Shown here: positions 42,390 through 51,335 of the stretch, one piece after another
Layout of the letters: each line of letters starts with the position of its first letter
How positions within the stretch are numbered: the first letter of the stretch is position 1
Assembly: GCA_035548175.1 (NCBI GenBank)
Contig: DASZTO010000023.1
Coordinates: 1-64,000 of the forward strand
From: CALCHA01 sp035548175
Lineage (GTDB): Bacteria; Planctomycetota; Phycisphaerae; WQYP01
DNA: 64,000 bases
Direction of reading: 5' to 3'
The notes under the pieces: generated by a model
Told to the model about the DNA's origin: nothing
What the model saw: only the letters and a program-made list of their open reading frames with translations
Databases searched by the model: none
Position numbers and translations under genes: made by a program

Positions 42390-43274
42390 ATGCGTGTGTT
42401 TGAGCGCGTGGTGATTGTCGGGGTGGGGTTGCTGGGGGCGTCGTTGGGGATGGCGCTGCGTCAGCGGCGGGCGGCGCGGCGGGTGACGGGGGTGGGGCGG
42501 TCGGGGTCGCCATCGGTGGGGATTGCGCTGGAGCGTGGTGCGATCGACGATGCGGCGGGGTCGGTGGGGGAGGTGGCGGGGGCGGCGGAGTTGATCGTGT
42601 TGTGCACGCCGGTGCGGCAGTTTCCGGAGATGCTCTCGGGGTTGCGTGGTCGGGTGGGGCAGGGGACGGTGGTGACGGATGTGGGTTCGACGAAGCGGCA
42701 GGTGATGCAGTGGGCGCGGGAGACGCTGGGGGAGGCGGGGGGGGGGCGGGGGGCATTTGTGGGATCGCATCCGATGGCGGGCAGCGAGAAGCGCGGTCCG
42801 GAGCACGCGCGGGCGGATTTGTTTGAGGGGGCGACTTGTTTTGTGTGCGCGGGGGATGGGGAGAACGGGCATGCGGCGAAGGTGGAGAGTTTGTGGCAGC
42901 AGGTGGGGATGCGGACGGTGCGGACGGACGCGGCGACGCATGACAAATGGGTGGCGCAGGTGAGTCACGGTCCGCATGCGGTGGCGTTTGCGCTGATGAA
43001 CGCGGCGGCGCGGGACCCGGCGTGCCTGGCGGCGGCGGCGGGGAGTTTTGCGGATATGACGCGGGTGGCGGGGAGCGATGCGGAGATGTGGACGGATATT
43101 TTTGTGACCAATCGGGACGCGGTGGTGGCGGCGCTGGACGGATTTTCGACGGAGCTGGGGCATCTGCGGGAGGCGATTGCGCGGGGGGATGACGGGGCGA
43201 TCGGGCGGACGATCGGGCGGGCGCGGGCGGAGCGGGAGCGATTTCTGGCGGCGTTTGGACAGAGGAAGAATTGA
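42390..43274 (+). CDS. tyrA: Prephenate dehydrogenase
   Basis: TyrA oxidatively decarboxylates prephenate (or arogenate) with NAD(P)+ on the way to tyrosine. The 294-residue protein has VVIVGVGLLGASLGMAL (dinucleotide fold), VTDVGSTKRQVM, the substrate/catalytic motif GSHPMAGSEKRGPEHA (catalytic His in SHPMAGSE), and a helical half with WVAQVSHGPHAVAFAL. I use the ATG at 42390, where family similarity begins, because a -10 box lies within the extra 30 codons offered by an ATG at 42300. No chorismate mutase or other aro gene is adjacent; trpF lies 14 kb away. Confidence 0.92.
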   Translation: MRVFERVVIVGVGLLGASLGMALRQRRAARRVTGVGRSGSPSVGIALERGAIDDAAGSVGEVAGAAELIVLCTPVRQFPEMLSGLRGRVGQGTVVTDVGSTKRQVMQWARETLGEAGGGRGAFVGSHPMAGSEKRGPEHARADLFEGATCFVCAGDGENGHAAKVESLWQQVGMRTVRTDAATHDKWVAQVSHGPHAVAFALMNAAARDPACLAAAAGSFADMTRVAGSDAEMWTDIFVTNRDAVVAALDGFSTELGHLREAIARGDDGAIGRTIGRARAERERFLAAFGQRKN

Positions 43275-43487
43275 ATGGCGGGCGCGTATTACATATGGAT
43301 CATGGCGGCGTTTTTCGTGGTGACGGCGGGGGTGATCGGGTTGTTCGTGGGGTTGCTGTATTTCGGGCACTGGCTGGATCGGCGCAGCGGGGCGAAGCAC
43401 GGCTTTCTCGAATTGCCGCGGGAGTATCGGACCGATGAGAAGGAAAGCCGCGGCACGGCGGAAGGGGGATCGGAGCAGCAGGCGTGA
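43275..43487 (+). CDS. Small single-span membrane protein
   Basis: A 70-residue protein that starts immediately after the tyrA stop (TGA-ATG with no gap), hence coupled to it. It has one long hydrophobic stretch (about residues 6-30), then GHWLDRRSGAKHG and a charged tail. GLFVGLLYFGHWLDRRSG recalls the GxxxG-x-LD pattern of AtpZ/AtpI-like accessory proteins, but there is only one clear span and no ATP synthase gene. Function unknown. Confidence 0.65.
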   Translation: MAGAYYIWIMAAFFVVTAGVIGLFVGLLYFGHWLDRRSGAKHGFLELPREYRTDEKESRGTAEGGSEQQA

Positions 43488-43574
43488 GGGGAGCGGGGCC
43501 GTGGGGGGGTGCAAGAAAAGGAAGCCGGCAGCATCATAAGGTCGGGGCGTTGGGAGGCATTGAAGGAGCAGAGG

Positions 43575-45092
43575 ATGACGCCGATTCAACCGTTGACGTA
43601 CGTGCTGTTGGCGCTTCTGGCGGGGAACAAGCCGGGGGCGGATGCGCTGGATTGCGTGCCGACGGATATGTACTGGAAGGCGCACGGGACTGCGCCGACG
43701 GTGGAGATTTTGAAGGGGTCGCTGGAGGTGAACGGGGCGTTGCCAGCGACGGTGGACCAGGACATCCGGGATTTAGGGTCGGAGAGCTATCAGACGCGGG
43801 TGCGTGCGCGGCAGCATCTGGAGGCGGCGGGGCCGGGGGTGGTGGAGAAGCTCAAGCCGCTGATGCACGGTGGGGATCCGGACGTGGCGGAAGCGGCGAC
43901 GGAGCTGGTGCAGAAGTTCAGTGCATCGGCGCATGGGATGGAGGTGCGGCGGCTGATGGCGATAAGGACGCTGGGGGAGAAGAAGGAGGCGTCGGCGTTG
44001 CCGCTGCTGAAGGGGCTGGTGGGATCGAAGGAGCCGTTTGTGGGGGAGTATGCGTCGCGGGCGGCGGCGGCGATCGAGGGGAAGGGGTATGCGTGGGCGT
44101 CGCATGAGAAGGAGGCGGCGGGGGATGTGCAATTCGCGCCCAAGGGCGCGGGGATCGTGGGGCAGCTGGGGATGCTGGGGCTGGATGCGTTGTCGGTGGA
44201 GCAGATTGCGGGGGATACGGAGGCGTTTGCGCAGCAGTGGGGGCGGCAATTGCGGCCCGGGGCGCCGGCGGTGACGAACGCGGCGCATGATGTGGCGGTG
44301 CGGGAGATGGTGGATTTTTTTGACCGTGTGGGGGATTTTCGGGTGGACGGGGTGACGCTGGCGGTGGATGGGAAGCTGGAGTGGACGGAGGTGATGATTC
44401 ACGGGGCGTATAGCGCGGCGAACGTGGAGGCGGCGATGCCCGGGGTGAAGGTGGAGAAGGTGCAGGGGGAGGATGTGATGCGGCTGGATGGGACGACGGC
44501 GCTGGTGCTGCCGGGGGACGATCGGCTGGTGGTGGTGGCGGCGATGGCGCCGACGAGCGGGGCGGTGGAGGAGGCGGTGGCGGCGTTGAAGGATCCGAAG
44601 GGCGCGGGGCTGGCGGGGAATGGGCCGTTGTCGGCGGCGGTGCAGGGAGTGGACAAGAGCGGGCCGGGGTGGGCGGTGTGCGAGGTGACGGATGGGATGA
44701 AGGGCGTGCCGCTATTCGCGGGGATTGCGGCGTTGACGCTGGAGTCGAAGCGCGGCGCGGATGGGGGAGTGGACTTCACGATTCACGGGAAGGGCGGGGG
44801 TGAGAGCGGCGATGAGGCGAAGGTGAAATCGGCGACGGACATGTTCAATCAGGGCGTCACGGGGTTGAGCGGGGAGCTGACGGCGGAGATCACGCGGGAT
44901 GCGTGGGAAGCGCCGGGCCTGTCGCCGCTGGCGGATACGCTCAAGAGCCTGCAGGCGAAGGCGGAGGATGGGGGAGCGACGGCGACGGGGAAGCTTGGTC
45001 ATGAGATGACGCGATTTTTCGTGATGGGTTCCGGGAGCGGGATGTTTCAAGAGGCGCGTGAGAGCCAGGATGCGGCGGCGACGCAGCCGTAG
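43575..45092 (+). CDS. HEAT-like repeat protein, paralogue 1 of 3
   Basis: The 505-residue protein is the first of three tandem paralogues. After a hydrophobic N-terminus (about 8-18) and a YWKAHG motif come about 110 residues of paired helices resembling HEAT/armadillo repeats (DIRDLGSESYQTRVRARQHL, EVRRLMAIRTLGEKKEASAL, SKEPFVGEYASRAAAAIEGK). A long mixed alpha/beta domain follows in which the strand-like VDFFDRVGDFRVDGVTLAVD is also found in the other copies. It ends in AAATQP. I do not recognise the family. AAGGAG six bases before the ATG at 43575 sets the start. Confidence 0.8.
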   Translation: MTPIQPLTYVLLALLAGNKPGADALDCVPTDMYWKAHGTAPTVEILKGSLEVNGALPATVDQDIRDLGSESYQTRVRARQHLEAAGPGVVEKLKPLMHGGDPDVAEAATELVQKFSASAHGMEVRRLMAIRTLGEKKEASALPLLKGLVGSKEPFVGEYASRAAAAIEGKGYAWASHEKEAAGDVQFAPKGAGIVGQLGMLGLDALSVEQIAGDTEAFAQQWGRQLRPGAPAVTNAAHDVAVREMVDFFDRVGDFRVDGVTLAVDGKLEWTEVMIHGAYSAANVEAAMPGVKVEKVQGEDVMRLDGTTALVLPGDDRLVVVAAMAPTSGAVEEAVAALKDPKGAGLAGNGPLSAAVQGVDKSGPGWAVCEVTDGMKGVPLFAGIAALTLESKRGADGGVDFTIHGKGGGESGDEAKVKSATDMFNQGVTGLSGELTAEITRDAWEAPGLSPLADTLKSLQAKAEDGGATATGKLGHEMTRFFVMGSGSGMFQEARESQDAAATQP

Positions 45093-45146
45093 CGGCGCGG
45101 GCGGGGGGGTCCGGAAGGGGGCGGAGCGTGTTGTTGGAGAGCAGCG

Positions 45147-46709
45147 ATGTCTGTTGATCCGGCGGAACTGGTGATCGTGTTGATGACGTACCTTGCGGGG
45201 TCGCACGGGGATCTGCTGGACAGCATGTCGACGCAGCAATACTGGCAGTCGCGGCACATGGAGGTGACGACGGAGCGGTTGCGGCGGGAGGCGTCGGCGA
45301 AGCCGGAGGCGGCGAACATCGATCGGCTGCTGCACGATCTGGCGTCGGAGGATTTTCGGACGCGGGTGAAGTCGCGGCAGGCGTTGGCGGGGATGGGTCC
45401 GGGGATCATCGGGGAGTTGCAGCCGGCGCTGCGGTCGAAGGATCCGGAGGTGTCGGAGACGGTGAGCGGGCTGATCGGGGAGCTGAGCAAGGAGACGCAT
45501 CAGCGGGACGTGGAGCGGCTGATGGCGATCCGGACGCTGGGGGAGCGGAAGGATGCGGGGTCGGTGGCGATGCTGGAGCAGATGGAGCAGGAGAAGGATG
45601 AGTTCGTGGCGGCGTATGCGCGGCGAGCGGTGGCGGAGATTCAGGGGCAGGGGTGGAGTTGGCCGGATGAGCATGGGGCGGTGGCGGGAGATGCGTGGCT
45701 GTTGCCGGCGGATACGGCGATGGTGTTGCAGGGGACGCAGGCGGGCTGGGAGGGTCTGACGGTGGACCGGCTGACGGCGATGACGGAGCGGGATGAGGCG
45801 GCGGCGACGGATCCGGCGGATGCGGGGTTGGCGCAGCCGGAGGGACCGGCGGCGGCGCCGGCGGAGGCGCGAGCGTCGGGGGCGGAACGTGCAACGGCAG
45901 GGCTGGTGGAACTGGCGGATCGGATCGGGGACGTGCGGATCGACGGGATGACGCTGGGGATATCCAAGGATTTTGATGGAGACGCGGGGTGGTTCATCGC
46001 GGTGATTCGGGGGCGGTATGACCCGGTGACGCTGCGGCAGGTGGTGGGATACGAAGCGGCGGCGCGGGGGCGGATCGCGACCAAGATCGACGGGGTGGAT
46101 GCGATTGCACTGGATGAGGGGTATCTGCTGCTGCCGTCACCGACGGAGATGGTGATTCTTTATGATGATGACGGGACGACGCGTCTGGCGCATGCGCGCG
46201 GGGTGGTGAAGGGGCTGCATGCAGGGAAGGGGGAGCTGCCGGAGGACGGGGTGCTGGGGAAGATGGTACAGAGCGTGAGCGATGGGGCGGTGGCGTGGGG
46301 GGCGAGCATTGGGAACGATGCGATGCAGAAGACGCCGATGTTTTCGGCGTTTGGGCGGATGACGCTGCGGGCGGTGCGGAAGGGGCAGAAGGTGGATTTT
46401 GCGATCAATAGCGAGGCGGGCGATGCGGATGCGGCGAAGCTGGGGCGGGACAGCTTGATGCAGCAGGTGAAGGCGGCAATCAGCGATTTTGACAACGAGA
46501 CCCCGTCCCCGGTCCCGTCGCCGGCGTCGCTGCAACCGGTGGTGGCGATGTTCCGGTCGATCAAGGTGGATTTGCAGGGGGCGCGGGCGACGATGACGGG
46601 GAGCGTTCCGGCGGAGATTTCGGGGACAATGATGGAGGGGGCGGAGGAAATCGGGGGGTTGGCGCCGGATGAGGGGGAAGGGATCGGGGGGGCGGCGACG
46701 CAGCCGTGA
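45147..46709 (+). CDS. HEAT-like repeat protein, paralogue 2 of 3
   Basis: A 520-residue paralogue, 54 bases after copy 1. It shares the N-terminal hydrophobic segment (LVIVLMTYLAG), STQQYWQS, the helical block (VERLMAIRTLGERKDAGSV, DEFVAAYARRAVAEIQGQG), LADRIGDVRIDGMTLGI and the ending GAATQP. It differs by an Ala/Pro-rich insert (about residues 212-250) between the helical and the second domains. Most other positions are diverged, so this is not a recent duplication. Function unknown; cell location is probably membrane-tethered. Confidence 0.8.
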   Translation: MSVDPAELVIVLMTYLAGSHGDLLDSMSTQQYWQSRHMEVTTERLRREASAKPEAANIDRLLHDLASEDFRTRVKSRQALAGMGPGIIGELQPALRSKDPEVSETVSGLIGELSKETHQRDVERLMAIRTLGERKDAGSVAMLEQMEQEKDEFVAAYARRAVAEIQGQGWSWPDEHGAVAGDAWLLPADTAMVLQGTQAGWEGLTVDRLTAMTERDEAAATDPADAGLAQPEGPAAAPAEARASGAERATAGLVELADRIGDVRIDGMTLGISKDFDGDAGWFIAVIRGRYDPVTLRQVVGYEAAARGRIATKIDGVDAIALDEGYLLLPSPTEMVILYDDDGTTRLAHARGVVKGLHAGKGELPEDGVLGKMVQSVSDGAVAWGASIGNDAMQKTPMFSAFGRMTLRAVRKGQKVDFAINSEAGDADAAKLGRDSLMQQVKAAISDFDNETPSPVPSPASLQPVVAMFRSIKVDLQGARATMTGSVPAEISGTMMEGAEEIGGLAPDEGEGIGGAATQP

Positions 46710-46851
46710 TGGCGTGGTGCGGCGCATGGTGGGCCTGCGGGCGTCATGGGCGGGACGCGGATGCCACGCGCAGGGCATGCCGGGTTGGCGATTGCGTTTG
46801 GGGGGCGGTGCGGATAGCGTGATTGCGTTCATATCTTTGGGAGAAACGCGG

Positions 46852-48393
46852 ATGGGGCTGTCGGTATTTTCGAGTGTGTTTTCGTTGCTGCTGCTGATTT
46901 TCAGCGCGGGCAGCACGGATTTGCTGTCGCTGATGAGCACGTCGGAGTATTGGCAGGCGAAGGGGAAGTCGCCGACGACGACGGAGCTGATTGCGGACGT
47001 GGAGCCGGCGAAGGTGACGGGGGATGTGAAGAAGCTGGTGGAGGATTTGTCGTCGCCGGAGTTCAAGACGCGGGATGCCGCGCAGAAGGCATTGGCGCGG
47101 ATGGGTCCGGACGTGGTGCCGCTGCTGAAGGGGGCGACGGAATCGAAGGACGCGGAGGTGGCGGATTCGGCGAAGGGGATCGTGGCGGCGCTGACGGAGC
47201 ATGCGAAGTCGCGGGACATGGAGCGGCTGATGGCGATTCGGACGCTGGGGGAGAAGAAGGAGCAGTCGGCGTTGGCGGCGTTGAAGGAGGCGGAGAAATC
47301 GAAGGAGCCGTTCGTTGCGGATTATGCGTTGCGTGCGGTGGAGGAGATCGAGGGGCAGCCGGTGACGCCGGTGGATCACCGGGGTGAGCTGGAGAAGGAT
47401 GTGTGGCTGATGCCGAAGGATACGGGGACGGTGGTGCAGGCGAGCGGGTCATCGTGGATGGGGAAGATCGACATTCCGACGATTCTGGACAAGCTGGGCG
47501 CTGCGCCGGCGCCGGGGATGCCGGTACCGAACAAGGGGCAACTGGAATCGCAGTTAAGCGCGGGGCTGGTGAAGGTGGTGGAGCGGATCGGGGACGTGCG
47601 GATAGATGGGGCGACGCTGGGGGTGAGCGCGGATGTGAGCAACAACAGCGGGTGGGCGGTGGCGCTGCTGCGCGCGCAATTCGATCGGCCGGCGGTGGTG
47701 GCGGCGATTAAGTCGCTTGCCGGGGAGGATGCGCCGCTGACACACGAGGGCGGGGCGGATGTGTTCACGCCGGAGGAAAGCACGAAGATCGCCTTTTTCG
47801 ACGGGTGCGTGATGCTGGTGAGCAGCGACAAGAAGGAGACGACGGAGGCGCTTTTCGGGACGATGGCCAAGGCGCTTGCGAGCGGGCAGGGTGAGCTGAA
47901 GGGCAATGAGAAGATGGCGGGGCTGATCGCGCGGGCGGATCGGAAGGGGCCGATGTGGGGGGTGTCGGAGTTGCCTGAGGCGATCAAGAAGGCGGAAGCG
48001 GATTTTTCGCCGTATGACACGGTGGTGCTGGGGACGGCGGTGAAGGAGAACAGCCTGACGTTCAGCATCACGGCGACGGGGAGCGATGCGGAGCAGATGA
48101 AGGCGTCGTCGGACAAGATGGAGGGGGAGGTGGCGGACGCGGTGAAGGAAGCGAAGCAGATGATCGCGCAGGTGCCGCCGCAGTTTGCGGAATCGGAGAA
48201 GGGGGAGATCGCGTTCATGGAGTCGTTGAAGTTCAAGACGGCGGGGACGACGACGGTGCTATCGGGGGAGGTGAGCAACTCGGTGGTGGAATTGCTGAAA
48301 TCGACGCTGGTGGAATACGTGGAATTGCTGGGGCCGGAGATGATGCAGGGGGAAGCGGCGCAGCAGGAGGTCGCGCCGGCGTCGCAGCCGTGA
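46852..48393 (+). CDS. HEAT-like repeat protein, paralogue 3 of 3
   Basis: A 513-residue paralogue. A clear N-terminal membrane or signal segment (VFSSVFSLLLLIFSAGS) is followed by STSEYWQAKG, the helical block (MERLMAIRTLGEKKEQSAL, KEPFVADYALRAVEEIEGQ), VVERIGDVRIDGATLGV and the end APASQP. The N-terminal hydrophobic stretch is stronger than in copies 1 and 2 and supports export of the family. The ATG at 46852 is preferred; the frame is open for another 61 codons upstream but those are unlike the paralogues. GGGAGA precedes it. Confidence 0.8.
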   Translation: MGLSVFSSVFSLLLLIFSAGSTDLLSLMSTSEYWQAKGKSPTTTELIADVEPAKVTGDVKKLVEDLSSPEFKTRDAAQKALARMGPDVVPLLKGATESKDAEVADSAKGIVAALTEHAKSRDMERLMAIRTLGEKKEQSALAALKEAEKSKEPFVADYALRAVEEIEGQPVTPVDHRGELEKDVWLMPKDTGTVVQASGSSWMGKIDIPTILDKLGAAPAPGMPVPNKGQLESQLSAGLVKVVERIGDVRIDGATLGVSADVSNNSGWAVALLRAQFDRPAVVAAIKSLAGEDAPLTHEGGADVFTPEESTKIAFFDGCVMLVSSDKKETTEALFGTMAKALASGQGELKGNEKMAGLIARADRKGPMWGVSELPEAIKKAEADFSPYDTVVLGTAVKENSLTFSITATGSDAEQMKASSDKMEGEVADAVKEAKQMIAQVPPQFAESEKGEIAFMESLKFKTAGTTTVLSGEVSNSVVELLKSTLVEYVELLGPEMMQGEAAQQEVAPASQP

Positions 48394-48641
48394 GGAGTTT
48401 TTTTTTTTCGGCGAAGGGTGCGGCGGATGGCGTTTGCGTTTGCGGGGGGCGGTCGGCTAGGCTTGGGGGGAGTCGCACGCATGGGCGACGGAGCTGATCG
48501 CGGCGGGACACCGTGACGATCGGATTTTGCCGGCGGATTCGAATGGCGGCGGGGCGGGGAGGCGCAATGGGCGTCTGGCGCCGGCGACATGGAAGACAGG
48601 ACGGCCCGTGCTGCGGCGGCTCGAAGATGCGAGGTGCCGCG

Positions 48642-49745
48642 ATGTCGGAAGAATCATGGACGCCGGGTGAGCGGGAATCGATGGAGGGGCAGCGGACCGG
48701 AGTTCCGCGTCCGCAGTTTGGGGACAATGCGCCGGTGGGGGGAGGTGGAGCGGCGGCGCGACCGGCGGCGGGGCGCAGCGGAGCGGGCGGGGAGGAGCGA
48801 CAGGTTCCGCGGGAGTATCCGCTGCTGCCGGCGCTGGCGGCGATCAAGACGCCGTACTTTCACATTCTGGGGTATTCGGTGGCGGGGGAGGAATCGGTCG
48901 TGCAGATTCCGGAGTTGAACATCAACTTCGACATCGGGAAGTGTCCGCGGCCGGCGCTGACGGCGGATTACTGTTTGCTGACGCATGGGCACATCGACCA
49001 TTCGGCGGGGATTCCGTATTACCTGTCGCAGCGTTTTTTTCAGGGGATGAAGCCGGGGACGATTTTGTGTCCGGCGAAGATCGCCAGGCCGCTGTCGGAC
49101 ATCATTCATTCGTGGGCGGGGCTGGAGGGGAAGGTGACGGAGCACAAGATCGTGCCGATGAACGTGGGGGATGAGTTTGAGCTGCGCAAGGGGCTGATCG
49201 CGCGGGCGTTTGCGACGCGGCATACGGTGGCGTCGATCGGGTTTGCGATCATCGACCGGCGCGAGAAGCTGCGCGCGGATTTGCTGGAGCAGAATCTGCC
49301 GGGGCATATTTTGCGGAAGATGAAGGAGGCGGGGGAGAAGATCACCTACACGCTGGATGTGCCGCTGGTGGCGTATACGGGGGATACGTCGATGCATGAG
49401 ACGCTTTTGCAGCCGGGGGTGATGGATGCGAAGGTGCTGATCACGGAGTGCACGTTTTTCGAAGCGGATCACCGGAAGCGGGCGCGGCAGGGGCAGCACA
49501 TGCACGTGAACGATCTGCTGGAGGCGCTGCCGCAGTTGAAGAACGAGCTGGTACTGCTGACGCACGTATCGCGGCGGACGCATTTGAAGGCGGCGAAGAA
49601 GATTTTCGCCGAGGCGCTGGCGCGGCTGAAGACGGCGCTGAAGATCGAGTTTTTCATGGATTATCAGCAGCGGCTGGTGGTGAAGCCGGGGCGTGCGGCG
49701 CCGTTCACCGTGGAGGAGCGGGCGTTGCCGGAGGGGGCGGAGTAA
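48642..49745 (+). CDS. MBL-fold metallo-hydrolase (RNase Z-like)
   Basis: A 367-residue metallo-beta-lactamase-fold protein. The metal motif THGHIDHSAG (H115, H117, D119, H120) is intact, and the later ligands fall in AFATRHTVASIGF, VAYTGDTSM and LLTHVSRRTH. The architecture (no beta-CASP insert, long loop before FATRHT) is that of the RNase Z group, though the first 60 residues are a Gly/Ala-rich extension. A role in RNA processing is likely but not proven. The ATG at 48642 has GAGG seven bases upstream. It follows the HEAT-like trio on the same strand after about 250 bases. Confidence 0.87.
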   Translation: MSEESWTPGERESMEGQRTGVPRPQFGDNAPVGGGGAAARPAAGRSGAGGEERQVPREYPLLPALAAIKTPYFHILGYSVAGEESVVQIPELNINFDIGKCPRPALTADYCLLTHGHIDHSAGIPYYLSQRFFQGMKPGTILCPAKIARPLSDIIHSWAGLEGKVTEHKIVPMNVGDEFELRKGLIARAFATRHTVASIGFAIIDRREKLRADLLEQNLPGHILRKMKEAGEKITYTLDVPLVAYTGDTSMHETLLQPGVMDAKVLITECTFFEADHRKRARQGQHMHVNDLLEALPQLKNELVLLTHVSRRTHLKAAKKIFAEALARLKTALKIEFFMDYQQRLVVKPGRAAPFTVEERALPEGAE

Positions 49746-49865
49746 GAGCCGGTGCAAGCGTCGTGCAAGGGCGGTCCGCTTGCTTTCCCGCCGACGGCCC
49801 ACTACACCACTGACGATCGGGGCCTGGTGATGGCCTTGTCGCGGCGTTTTGTGAAAGGAACTCGC

Positions 49866-50984
49866 ATGCCCTCCGGTGTATCCACGGAATCGTTCGCCAC
49901 TGCGTCGGGTGCGCGCGCCACGGGCAAGAAACTGCGTGTGGCAGTGATTGGCGCGGGAGGCATTTCGGATCTGCACGCGCGGACGCTGAAGAAATTTGCG
50001 GATGTGGAACTGGTGGCGGCGGTCGATCTGCGGCAGGAGCGTCTGAATGCGATGCGGGACCAGTACGGCATCACGGCGCTGTATACCGACTGGAAGAAGA
50101 TGCTCAAGGAGGTGAAGCCGGATGCGGCGGACGTGTGCACGCCCAATGGCCAGCATGCGCCGGCGACGATTGATGCGCTCAACGCGGGGGCGCACGTGAT
50201 GACGGAAAAGCCGATGGCGATGACGCCGAAGGAATGCGAGCGGATGATTGCCGCGGCGGAGAAGAACAAGCGGAAGCTGGCGGTGGGATTTCAGTATCGG
50301 TTTCATCCGGCGACGCGTTTTTTGCTGCAGGCGCGGGAGGCGGGGGAGTTCGGCAAGGTGATGTTCGTGCGTTGCCAGGCGCTGCGGCGGCGCGGGATTC
50401 CCAACTGGGGCGTGTTCGGGCAGAAGCATTTGCAGGGCGGCGGGCCGATGATCGACATTGGGGTGCATGTGCTGGAGATGGCGCATTACGTGATGGGATC
50501 GCCGAAGCCGACGGCGGCGTCGGGCAACACGTGGACGTACATGGGGAACAAGGCGTCGGAGATCGTGAGCGCGTGGCCGAACTGGGACTACAAAACGTAT
50601 ACGGTGGAGGATCTGGCGATCGGGCAGATTCGTTTTGAGACGGGGGCGATTCTGCAGATCGAGGCGTCGTTTGTCGCGCACATTGAGAAGGATGTGTGGA
50701 ATTTCACGCTGATGGGGGAGAAGGGGGGGTGCGTGTGGGATGCCGGCGGCGGTGGACCGGCGGTGTTTACGGATCGGGCGGGGCATATGACGAATTATCA
50801 TCCGTCATACCTGGGCGACGGATCGTTCAATGCGTTGTTTGAATTGAAGCTGCGGAATTGGGTGGATGCTTGTTTGTATGGCAAGCCGCTGGAAGCGCCG
50901 GGCGAGGCGGGGCTGGCGATACAGAAGATTCTGGATGGGGTGTATCGGAGCGCGGCGGCGGGGAAAGAGGTGCGGATTGATTGA
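49866..50984 (+). CDS. Gfo/Idh/MocA family oxidoreductase
   Basis: The 372-residue protein has a Rossmann domain (KLRVAVIGAGGISDLHARTL) with DVCTPNGQHAPATIDAL and the catalytic EKPMAMTPKE (Lys of EKP). The C-terminal beta-sheet domain includes GGGPMIDIGVHVLEMAHYVMG, with the conserved DIGVH His. These NAD(P)-dependent enzymes oxidise sugars or inositol-like substrates; the substrate here is unknown. About 20 disordered residues precede the Rossmann fold, with no signal peptide. AAGGAA five bases before the ATG at 49866 sets the start. It opens a carbohydrate-use block with GH2, an isomerase and GH105. Confidence 0.92.
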   Translation: MPSGVSTESFATASGARATGKKLRVAVIGAGGISDLHARTLKKFADVELVAAVDLRQERLNAMRDQYGITALYTDWKKMLKEVKPDAADVCTPNGQHAPATIDALNAGAHVMTEKPMAMTPKECERMIAAAEKNKRKLAVGFQYRFHPATRFLLQAREAGEFGKVMFVRCQALRRRGIPNWGVFGQKHLQGGGPMIDIGVHVLEMAHYVMGSPKPTAASGNTWTYMGNKASEIVSAWPNWDYKTYTVEDLAIGQIRFETGAILQIEASFVAHIEKDVWNFTLMGEKGGCVWDAGGGGPAVFTDRAGHMTNYHPSYLGDGSFNALFELKLRNWVDACLYGKPLEAPGEAGLAIQKILDGVYRSAAAGKEVRID

Positions 50985-51049
50985 TGCGACGCAATCCACG
51001 AGAAGGTGGAATGAAGCGGCAGGCGGATGAGCCTGGCGAGGGCAGGCAT

Positions 51050-51286
51050 TCACGCGGCGGAAGCGGCCATCTGGTCGATTTTGACAATATGGCGCAGCGA
51101 AATGATGCGCGCCCATTCTGCCAGGTGATCGCCGGCGCGTTTTACTCCGAAGATATGGACGGCGAGGTTTTCGATGAAGACGGGAGTTGGGTCGGCGATG
51201 TCGAGGGTTTCGCCGGTGGTGAGCGTGAGTCGGAGTGGAATAAAGGGCTCGCGCTTCAAAAGGGAATTCAGCGTTTCTGGATTCAT
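51050..51286 (-). CDS. Small conserved-looking protein of unknown function
   Basis: A 78-residue soluble protein beginning MNPETLNSLLKREPFIPLRL, then a predicted beta hairpin with LTTGETLDIADP, FIENLAVHIFGVKR and SLRHIVKIDQM. Short proteins with this FxPxRLxLxxGxxxxIxxP pattern are frequent in planctomycetes and carry no known function. GAGG lies six bases before the ATG at 51286. It sits alone between the oxidoreductase gene and the GH2 gene. Confidence 0.7.
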   Translation of the reverse strand: MNPETLNSLLKREPFIPLRLTLTTGETLDIADPTPVFIENLAVHIFGVKRAGDHLAEWARIISLRHIVKIDQMAASAA

Positions 51287-51335
51287 GCGTATCCTCTCAT
51301 AAACGATTTTAGCACGTAGGGGCGTGGACCGGCCA

